Assembly: GCA_927911515.1 (NCBI GenBank)
Contig: CAKMQH010000045.1
Coordinates: forward strand, 1-13,661
Direction: 5' to 3'
DNA from: an uncultured Neisseria sp.
Lineage (GTDB): Bacteria > Pseudomonadota > Gammaproteobacteria > Burkholderiales > Neisseriaceae
Length of the DNA: 13,661 nucleotides
Shown here: positions 7,706-13,661 of the stretch, one piece after another
Layout: each line of letters opens with the position of its first letter
How positions within the stretch are numbered: the first letter of the stretch is position 1
Translations under genes and position numbers: made by a program
Notes under the pieces: generated by a model
Told to the model about the DNA's origin: nothing
Seen by the model: the letters and a program-made list of their open reading frames with translations, nothing else
Database searches by the model: none

Positions 7706-8521
7706 ATGTCCGTCAACCATTATGAAAATTTCCCCGTCGGCTCGCTCGTTATGCCGCGCCGCCTGCGCAAGCCCACCCATGCCGTTTATGCTTTTGCGCG
7801 CACTGCCGACGACCTTGCCGATGAAGGCAATGCCGAAGCTGCTGAACGCTTGCGCGCTTTGGACGAACTCAAATCCGAACTCGACCGCATACAGAGCGGC
7901 GAAGCGCCGTTGACTCCGTTAATGCAACGTCTGCAACGCGAAGCCATTGCGCCTTTCAAGCTGCCGCTGCAACCGTTTTACGATCTTTTGTCCGCATTCA
8001 GTCAGGATGTTGTCAAAACCCGCTATCAGGATTTTGGCGACCTAATCGACTATTGCCGCCGTTCCGCCAATCCAGTCGGGCGCATTATGCTGCACCTGTA
8101 CGGACAAACCGACGAAGTCAGCATCGCCCAAAGCGACGGCATCTGCACCGCGTTGCAACTCATCAATTTTTGGCAGGACGTTGCCGTCGATTGGCAGAAA
8201 GGCCGCGTCTATATCCCGCAAGACGACTTGGAAAAATTCAAAGTAAGCGAAGCACAAATCGCCGAAGGCAAAGCGGATTTCGCGTTTCAAAGACTGATGT
8301 CGTATGAATGCAACCGCGCCTTCCAAATGCTCAAAGGCGGTTCGCCCTTGGGTAAAACGCTGAAAGGACGTTTGGGATTTGAATTACGGATGATTATTGT
8401 CGGCGGACAACTGATTTTGCAGAAACTGGACGGCTGCAAATACGATGTGTTTGCGCAACGCCCTGTTTTGGATAAGAAAGATTGGCTGATTATTCTGAAA
8501 CGGGCATTCTTGAAGAAATAA
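7706..8521 (+). CDS. hpnC: squalene-type synthase HpnC (hydroxysqualene synthase)
   Basis: A 271-residue trans-isoprenyl head-to-head synthase. The start MSVNHYENFPVGS is characteristic of HpnC, which in the HpnCDE pathway converts presqualene diphosphate to hydroxysqualene. The two aspartate-rich motifs are DDLAD (residues 35-39) and DVAVD (158-162, in NFWQDVAVDWQKGR), with YCRRSANPVGR between them. The frame is open from a TTG at 7604, but homology begins at the ATG at 7706; no strong Shine-Dalgarno is seen. HpnD and HpnE are not in this window, so the split between presqualene and hydroxysqualene steps is inferred from sequence type. It ends at a DUS-based terminator shared with the convergent EamA gene. 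Confidence 0.87.
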   Translation: MSVNHYENFPVGSLVMPRRLRKPTHAVYAFARTADDLADEGNAEAAERLRALDELKSELDRIQSGEAPLTPLMQRLQREAIAPFKLPLQPFYDLLSAFSQDVVKTRYQDFGDLIDYCRRSANPVGRIMLHLYGQTDEVSIAQSDGICTALQLINFWQDVAVDWQKGRVYIPQDDLEKFKVSEAQIAEGKADFAFQRLMSYECNRAFQMLKGGSPLGKTLKGRLGFELRMIIVGGQLILQKLDGCKYDVFAQRPVLDKKDWLIILKRAFLKK

Positions 8522-8536
8522 ACCGACCGGAGCAAG

Positions 8537-8578
8537 AGGTCTCTGAAAAGCAGCTTCAAGGCTGTTTTCAGACGACCT
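8537..8578. terminator. DUS-based bidirectional terminator between hpnC and the EamA gene
   Basis: AGGTCTCTGAAAAGCAGC pairs with GCTGTTTTCAGACGACCT with small bulges, a 6-base loop and T5 on the plus side. The right arm is a full DUS (8567-8578). The stop codon of the EamA gene, in its restored frame, is the TGA inside this DUS. Confidence 0.85.
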
Positions 8579-9427
8579 TTTTCATGACCGCCCGCTGCAC
8601 TCCGAATATCGATATCAAGACCAACGCAAATCCCAACAGCGATTTCGCGTCCATGCCTTGCCCTAAAAACAGCCAGCCCAAAACAAATGCCGAGACAGGA
8701 CTGAGCAATCCCAGCGATGAAACCGCAGCAGGCGAAAGTTTGGCAATTCCTCTGAAAACAATACATAAGCCAACACGGCACCAAACAGGCACAAATACAG
8801 ATAGCCGCCGATATTGGCGGGGCTTAACGATTCCAGCGGCGGTTCAGCGAGCAGGGCGACGGGCAGTAAAAACAAGCCGCCGATAAAAAGCTGCCAGCCG
8901 GTAAACGCCAACACGGGCAACGAAGTGCGGCGGTGTTTCGACAAATACACGCCCAACGCCATCGCCGCCGCGCCCGCCAATGCCGCCAAAATCCCCATCC
9001 CGTCATAGCGCGCCTGCGGCGACAAAACCAAGAGCGCAATCCCCAAAACCCCTGCCGCCGACCAAGCCCAAGCCGCTTTGGGCGGCATGGTTTTACCGAT
9101 TAACCAAGTGAACACCAGCACCATCAGCGTCTGCGTCGAACTCAACACCGCCGCCAGTCCGCCCGGCAAGCGATACGCCGCCACAAACAACATGGCTTGG
9201 AAAAAGCCGATGTTCAAAAAACCGAGCAAGACAACCGTCGCCCATTCATCGCGTTTGGGTATCCGCCGCGTCCACGCCAACAGCAAAAGCCCGGCGGGCA
9301 ACACGCGTATCAGCGCGGCGGTAAATGGGCGATCAGGCGGCAAGAATTCGGTGGTCACGAGATAGGTGCTGCCCCAAATCAGCGGGGCGAGCGCGGTGGT
9401 TAGGATGATGGCGGTGCGGCTTGTCAT
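8568..9427 (-). pseudogene. EamA/RhaT-family (DMT) transporter, frameshifted in the last quarter
   Basis: A ten-helix inner-membrane exporter of the drug/metabolite transporter superfamily, made of two EamA domains. The first frame, from the ATG at 9427 (AGGA Shine-Dalgarno), carries residues 1-224, starting MTSRTAIILTTALAPLIWGS; WGSTYLVTTEFLP and VLSSTQTLMVLVFTWL are typical. It then leaves register after LFGAVLAYVLF. The rest continues in another frame as FRGIAKLSPAAVSSLGLLSP through LGWLFLGQGMDAKSLLGFAL to the stop at 8568. Adding one T to the T4 run at 8755-8758 (TTGTTTTCAGA on the minus strand) joins the two and gives 286 residues, a normal size. As read, the protein would lose its last helices. 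Substrate unknown. Either a recent inactivation or a sequencing error. Confidence 0.88.
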
Positions 9428-9527
9428 GGCGTTGTTCCTGAAGGCTTGGGTTATTTAACTTGAAATCAAGATAGTTTAAGCCGCTGGATTAAGGGAAAGG
9501 TTTTCAGATTACCTTAGGAAATAGCTG

Positions 9528-9565
9528 AAAAAGCAGCCTGCACATTTGTATTAAAATGTACAGGC
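9528..9565 (-). terminator. Rho-independent terminator behind hamB
   Basis: On the minus strand a 12-bp stem (GCCTGTACATTT with AAATGTGCAGGC, one G-U pair), a 6-base loop, then TGCTTTTTC. It lies 16 bp after the hamB stop and has no DUS, unlike most terminators in this window, consistent with imported DNA. Confidence 0.8.
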
Positions 9566-9580
9566 ACAGGTGAGTTAAAG

Positions 9581-11713
9581 TTAAATAGATTTCTTTACAT
9601 CATTAAGCATTTCTTTCTCAAATGTAGTTAAACTCAATTTATCAAAATTCAATATAGATAGATTCTTAAGAGCAGCATCTAGTGATCCATTTGAATTTAA
9701 CATATTCTCTAACTTTTCTGCTAAAGGCAGGGGCAACCCGTATTCATCAAGAGCCACTAGGGCTGAATCTGTAAATAAGCTTTCTACTTGCCCGCAAAAG
9801 AAAGAATAGTCTGCCTGGGCAACTCCTAATCTTTCAGCGACTGCATTTTGTATTCTACAAACAGCCATAGCTAGCCTAGGAAAATGAAATTGTGCCCATT
9901 GTCTAATGAAACTCAGCGTATTTTCTACCGCTTCATTAGGTTCTTTCCCTTGAAATATTTCATTCGATATAATTTCCTTAATCTTATTACTCCTCAATTG
10001 ATTTATCTTGAAAGCTAATTGATGACCAGATGTTATTTCACAAAATCGCTTGCTTTCTATAAGATATTCCCATATTAAACAACATAAATAGTCTAATTGA
10101 TCATATTCGGGGATGTTGTTCCAAGCCAAAACTGATAGCTCTCTCTTGTTTTCTATCAAATAATTAGCAAGATTAATTTGAAGATCTGGACTAACCCCTG
10201 AATTACTACGTAAAACATTAATATCTAAAGTATCCTGATTGTAATATTTCTGTATTCGATTCCAAGACCGTTCTGTTATATCTGCTTTATCAAGTTGAAT
10301 AAGAAGAGATTCTTCGGCATTTTCTTCTTGAGAAAATACGGGTATTTCAACAAGAGGAAGTTTCTCTTGAGGAGGATCATTGAATAAATAGACACGTCCA
10401 ATAAAATGCTGAAACATTCTTCCTGAACGCCCTCTAATATTGTTAAAAGTAAAAAAGTCGTATTTCTTTCTTGCAATTTTGTTATCAAAAATAATCACAT
10501 TTTTTGCTTTTGTATTTACACCTTCAATCAGGGTAGATGTACAAACCAAAAATGGTAATTTCCCTTCATTAAAACCTTTCACACAAAGGTGAGCTATCGC
10601 TCTTGGAATTTTGCCATGGTGCATTCCAATACCTTTTCTCAAACCTTTCACTAACGTCCAATCAGGATGATAATTTTCTGCAACCCAATTGGCAGCATCC
10701 GTTAATCCTTCACCAATTTGATTACAACGGGTAGCAAGTAGTTCAGTAATTTTTCTTGCTTTATTTGGAGATGAACAGAATATTAAGGTAGAGCCCTGAA
10801 TGCTATTGCATAAACTTAGTAGTTCATCATTAGATGAATCTTTATTTGATCCAACTCGGATAAGCTCAGTAACGACAGTTGAATAGTTGGTCCGAATAAA
10901 TTTACACTGCAATCGATCAGGCAGTCCTTCAGGTATATTTTGTATATTTGGTCCTAACAGATAGAATTGCTTGGACTTCTTATGTAATTTATACAAGGCA
11001 TGATTCAAAGTCATTGCTCTTTCAGAATCCTCCCTTGGATCTAGCTTATAAAATTCATCTAAAATAAAAATATCAAAATTGGGCAAATCGGGAAAGTCGA
11101 TAGCTCTTTCTTGGGTGAGAATAAATATATTTTTTGATTGTAACTCTTGTGAAGCATGTGTGATAATTTTGTGATCGCATTTTAATCCGGATATTCGTCT
11201 TCTCGTTTCGTCGATTAAGGCGATAGTTGGTACAATGATAATGATATTATCAAACTTTTTACTTTCAATTAGAGAATCAATTAAGGCACTTTTTCCAAAA
11301 CTGGTTGGGGCACTTAGTATGATATTTTCTCCATCCATCAAATATTGAAATACTTCAGCCTGTACTCTGTGGAATACAAAACCTTCATCTTCTATATTTT
11401 GGTTATTATCATCGTTTGCTAACAAAGATGGTCTATGAATTTCTCTTGCTATGGCATCTTTTACAGTAATTGTATTCGTATCCAAATAAGGATAAAGACC
11501 AAAATGTCGAATTAATCCATTTACTACTTCTATAAATGGACTGAATTCTTCTTTTCGATCCAATACACGAAGAAGCAATTGCTGTATCTCATTATCTTCA
11601 GGATCCTTATTGGCTAAAAAACACATAGACTGTAGAACTAAGAAAGCATCGTCAGGATTTATTTCTCTGCTATCTTTTAGTTTTATTTCAACTTCATTTT
11701 TTGTAAGTATCAT
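9581..11713 (-). CDS. hamB: Hachiman antiphage defence protein HamB, superfamily 2 helicase
   Basis: A 710-residue DNA helicase, partner of the HamA nuclease; in Hachiman the helicase is thought to sense damaged or phage-altered DNA and release HamA. Visible motifs: Q motif around FHRVQAEVFQ (114-123), Walker A SAPTSFGKS (134-142), motif Ia IIVPTIALIDETRRR (159-173), DEAH-like DEFY (219-222), LLGPNIQN (252-259), motif IV STLIFCSSP, motif V VCTSTLIEGVNT (390-401), motif VI IRGRSGRMFQ (426-435). The IRGRSGR form is Ski2-like. The remaining 270 residues have no motif I can name. The ATG at 11713 has AAAAAGG upstream and overlaps the restored hamA stop. The gene is AT-rich, with rare codons for Neisseria and no DUS, so it was probably acquired by transfer. 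Confidence 0.9.
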   Translation of the reverse strand: MILTKNEVEIKLKDSREINPDDAFLVLQSMCFLANKDPEDNEIQQLLLRVLDRKEEFSPFIEVVNGLIRHFGLYPYLDTNTITVKDAIAREIHRPSLLANDDNNQNIEDEGFVFHRVQAEVFQYLMDGENIILSAPTSFGKSALIDSLIESKKFDNIIIIVPTIALIDETRRRISGLKCDHKIITHASQELQSKNIFILTQERAIDFPDLPNFDIFILDEFYKLDPREDSERAMTLNHALYKLHKKSKQFYLLGPNIQNIPEGLPDRLQCKFIRTNYSTVVTELIRVGSNKDSSNDELLSLCNSIQGSTLIFCSSPNKARKITELLATRCNQIGEGLTDAANWVAENYHPDWTLVKGLRKGIGMHHGKIPRAIAHLCVKGFNEGKLPFLVCTSTLIEGVNTKAKNVIIFDNKIARKKYDFFTFNNIRGRSGRMFQHFIGRVYLFNDPPQEKLPLVEIPVFSQEENAEESLLIQLDKADITERSWNRIQKYYNQDTLDINVLRSNSGVSPDLQINLANYLIENKRELSVLAWNNIPEYDQLDYLCCLIWEYLIESKRFCEITSGHQLAFKINQLRSNKIKEIISNEIFQGKEPNEAVENTLSFIRQWAQFHFPRLAMAVCRIQNAVAERLGVAQADYSFFCGQVESLFTDSALVALDEYGLPLPLAEKLENMLNSNGSLDAALKNLSILNFDKLSLTTFEKEMLNDVKKSI

Positions 11714-11803
11714 TGCAGCCTTTTTAACTGTTCATCTAATTTTTGAATTAACACAGATTTTTCTTGAAGAGGAAGCAAAAAAAGATGGATTTTAACTGGT
11801 AAA

Positions 11804-12565
11804 TTAAGGCTGGACGTTTTTTTCCTCAATTTTCTGTCTAATTGCTAAAACTTCTTTTTCCAGCTCTTTGTTAAAGTCATCTGTTGTTTTGTTGTGTTTT
11901 TTCAAAGTGTCACTATCATAAGTGATAAGAATAGGGATGCAGGCGCAATCAAATAATTCGTCAAGAGATGTATTTTGATCAAGCAATTTTGATAATGTCG
12001 GATGGAATGATGAATCAGGATCAATTTTGTTAGTTAAAAGCATTTTTTCATTTCTTAAATAATCCTGCTTTGTATGTGCTTGAATTTCAGCTATAACATC
12101 TCGTATCGCATCAGTGGCGTTGTTATAAAATTTGACTTCACCAAGCCATAACTCCAGTTTTTCATTTATTTGAACAATATGAACTGCATCAAATCCCTTA
12201 ACAGTATTATTGACGGAATCTTTAAAATAAATTTTACTGATGGCGGGAATGGATTTATAAATTTGACGCAGAATCATGTGTAAGAATATCTCTCCAAACT
12301 CCCCACGTGATTTATATTTCTCCGTTTGATAAACCATTCTAGCAGCTTTCTTAATCATGCTAAAAGCGTTTCCAGGCTTGAGGCTTTTCAACTCACTAGC
12401 AGTAAGGCAAAACTCAGGTAGCCATTCCATTGTATGCTCAGCAAGCTGAGATGAACGCCATTCACCGCATTCATAACCAGCACATAGTGATGATATAGGG
12501 GGGGTGATATCAAGTTTGTGAATTTTTACTTCTAAAAATGGTGCTGGTGGTTCTGGGTAATCCAT
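11804..12565 (-). CDS. hamA: Hachiman antiphage defence protein HamA (DUF1837 nuclease), C-terminus frameshifted
   Basis: As read, 253 residues with a DUF1837 fold: SRGEFGEIFLHMILRQIY (86-103), FDAVHI (125-130) and LWLGEVKFY (139-147). D126, E143 and K145 fit a PD-(D/E)XK nuclease site, the effector of the HamAB complex. The ATG at 12565 is the first in frame; no clear Shine-Dalgarno. The end is wrong for the family: after IEEK the frame ends in NVQP and stops 90 bp before hamB. In the next frame the same DNA encodes LNLPVKIHLFLLPLQEKSVL and continues to a TGA overlapping the hamB ATG. Dropping one A from the A7 run at 11817-11823 joins them into 284 residues (11710-12565). This may be a slippage site, a mutation or an assembly error. 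The AT-rich codon use matches hamB. Confidence 0.9.
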   Translation of the reverse strand: MDYPEPPAPFLEVKIHKLDITPPISSLCAGYECGEWRSSQLAEHTMEWLPEFCLTASELKSLKPGNAFSMIKKAARMVYQTEKYKSRGEFGEIFLHMILRQIYKSIPAISKIYFKDSVNNTVKGFDAVHIVQINEKLELWLGEVKFYNNATDAIRDVIAEIQAHTKQDYLRNEKMLLTNKIDPDSSFHPTLSKLLDQNTSLDELFDCACIPILITYDSDTLKKHNKTTDDFNKELEKEVLAIRQKIEEKNVQP

Positions 12566-12736
12566 AGTTTGGCTCGCTTAGTTAACACCCAAAAAGAAAA
12601 TTGTTTTTAACTTTAAGCAAGTTATATCTTACACAACTTTTGTAGAATGAAAAAGTTTCATACTCTCATCATCACTTTACCGTCCGTCAAAAATTGCAGG
12701 AAAGCCCACGCTATAAAACTGTATTTTCAGACGACC
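12566..12736. other. intergenic region upstream of hamA, right edge of the AT-rich insert
   Basis: This 171-bp stretch must hold the hamA promoter. It is AT-rich up to about 12650, with no convincing -35/-10 pair. Composition changes toward the host level around 12670-12740, where the DUS at 12726-12737 marks resident DNA. I found no direct repeat matching the other edge of the insert (9430-9535). Confidence 0.4.
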
Positions 12737-12737
12737 T
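12726..12737 (-). other. DNA uptake sequence, AGGTCGTCTGAA form
   Basis: A perfect 12-mer that overlaps by one base the stop codon of the racemase remnant (12737-12739). It has no inverted partner within hairpin distance. It is the first full DUS met on leaving the Hachiman insert. Confidence 0.8.
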
Positions 12738-13160
12738 TACCCCGCCAGCGCTTCATCCACTGCCGCAAGCGTGTGGATTTTGGTGCTGTCGAACACGGAC
12801 AGCGGGCTGTTTTCTTCATTCACAATCAGGCAGATTTCGGTGCAACCTAAGATGATGCCTGCTGCGCCTGCCTGTTTGAGGCGGCTGATTACGTCGCAAA
12901 AATAGAGGGCGGATCCGGGCAGGATTTGGTTTTTGTAGAGTTCGTCGAAAATAATGCGGTGGATTTCGTCCTGATCGGCGTCGGTGGAGACGATGGTTTT
13001 CACGCCTTGGGTTCCCATAAAGTCGGTATAAAAGCCGTCGCTCATGGTAAAGCGCGTCCCTAAAAGCCCGACCATGTCCATGCCTTGTTTTTCACAGCGT
13101 CGGTGGTGGCTTGGGCCACGTACAGAAGCGGAATGTTTACTGCCTGTTTGATGGCGGGCA
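12737..13160 (-). pseudogene. aspartate/glutamate racemase family remnant, 5'-truncated and frameshifted
   Basis: The C-terminal part of an Asp/Glu racemase-type protein. The intact frame from 13081 reads MDMVGLLGTRFTMSDGFYTD, typical of aspartate racemases, and later GIILGCTEI with the second catalytic cysteine. Upstream, in another frame, the DNA encodes AIKQAVNIPLLYVAQATTDA then VKNK, the segment that normally precedes it. Adding one G to the GG at 13084-13083 (AACAAGGCATG on the minus strand) joins them as VKNKGMDMVGLLG. The first 90 or so residues, with the first catalytic cysteine, are gone: near 13155 the homology stops and the opposite-strand SDR remnant begins. It cannot encode an active enzyme. 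The right edge is approximate. Confidence 0.85.
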
Positions 13161-13381
13161 ACGACAACATCCGCGTTACCACGCTCTATCCCAGCGCGGT
13201 GGCAAGTGAACTGAAATTCTCAAGCGGTGATGCCGAAAGCGCGGCAGGCATCCAAGCGTTTTACGACACGGTGGAAATCCCCGCCGACAGCATCGCTCGC
13301 GCCGTCGCCTACGCCATCGAACAGCCTGAAAACGTCGCGGTGAACGAAATCACCATCCGCCCGACGAAACAGGAATTTTGA
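13160..13381 (+). pseudogene. short-chain dehydrogenase remnant, C-terminal third only
   Basis: About 70 residues of a classical SDR C-terminus: NIRVTTLYPSAVASEL (the P-x-x-V-x-T/S-E-L loop that follows the catalytic region), then IPADSIARAVAYAIEQPENV and NEITIRPTKQEF, which match the ends of YdfG-like SDRs. The Rossmann start, the catalytic Ser and the YxxxK pair are absent. An open frame exists from an ATG at 13085, but its first 25 or so residues are antisense racemase sequence, so it is not a true start. A DUS hairpin follows at 13455-13491. Confidence 0.85.
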
Positions 13382-13661
13382 TGGCAAACTGTCAGTTCCC
13401 ACCTACAAAAACGCCGAAAAAACCGACCGCACTTTCATCTGTCGAACATCGGATGTCGTCTGAAACGGAGTGGTTTTTAGTTTCAGACGACCTTTTGATT
13501 TTAAGTAGCCTAAGCCATGCCGTTTTAACAGCCAAAGAAAAGCAAGGCTGGTTTAAAAACGTTTTCAACCGACCGCTCTTTAGGCGCAGGGCGTGCTTTC
13601 CCGTCCACCGTTTCAGACGACATTCACCCCCACATTTTCAGCTACGTCTTCAACGTCGTCT
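13382..13661. other. non-coding tail of the window with several DUS
   Basis: 280 bp after the SDR remnant. It has the DUS hairpin at 13455-13491 and an isolated variant DUS at 13612-13623; the last bases ACGTCGTCT may start another. I see no convincing open frame on either strand; the stretch may hold decayed sequence or the flank of the next gene. Confidence 0.5.
13455..13497 (+). terminator. DUS-pair terminator behind the SDR remnant
   Basis: A perfect 12-bp stem, GTCGTCTGAAAC with GTTTCAGACGAC, a 13-base loop and then CCTTTTG. The left arm begins AT rather than AG, the right arm is a full DUS. It would have terminated the plus-strand SDR gene before that gene was truncated. Confidence 0.8.

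Noticed and set aside
9430..12736. Search for direct repeats or attachment sites flanking the Hachiman genes
   Set aside because: By eye I found no repeat longer than chance at the two edges and no integrase, so no mobile-element boundaries can be stated.

Overview
The window looks like chromosomal DNA of a commensal Neisseria. It carries many copies of the DNA uptake sequence in its AGGTCGTCTGAA form, which I associate with the N. subflava / N. flavescens / N. mucosa group rather than meningococcus or gonococcus. It also has three Correia repeat enclosed elements (CREE) and DUS-pair hairpin terminators. Nearly all genes are on the minus strand; hpnC (plus) and an SDR remnant (plus) are the exceptions.

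Layout. 1-1842: a Sel1-repeat protein gene flanked by two CREEs in opposite orientation. 1943-3878: hemB (haem synthesis, metal-site variant without the zinc cysteines) and an upstream lipoprotein gene. 3979-4085: a short-form CREE. 4091-5929: a three-gene membrane/oxidoreductase operon (DoxX-like, DUF2269, atypical SDR). 6016-6956: a GbsR/MarR-type regulator and a four-helix membrane protein. A perfect 13-bp-arm palindrome covers the regulator's own -35 box, and an 18/20 identical copy lies upstream of the DoxX-DUF2269-SDR operon, so the regulator probably controls both units. 7083-7343: a small single-helix membrane protein. 7706-8521: hpnC, squalene-type synthase. 8568-9427: an EamA transporter.

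9581-12565 is an AT-rich, almost DUS-free insert encoding a two-gene antiphage system that I recognise as Hachiman: HamA (DUF1837, PD-(D/E)XK nuclease) and HamB (Ski2-like superfamily 2 helicase). It sits between the EamA gene and a scar where an aspartate-racemase-like gene (minus) and an SDR gene (plus), formerly divergent, have both lost their 5' halves.

A striking pattern is a set of single-base indels, mostly in short homopolymers. They shift the frame in the DoxX-like gene, the EamA gene and the racemase remnant, and change the C-termini of HemB, HamA and possibly the SDR. In hamA, removing one A from an A7 run restores a 284-residue protein whose stop overlaps the hamB start. Either this locus is decaying or slipping at homopolymers, or the assembly has homopolymer-length errors. 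Raw reads would decide. No tRNA, rRNA, CRISPR array or transposase gene was seen.
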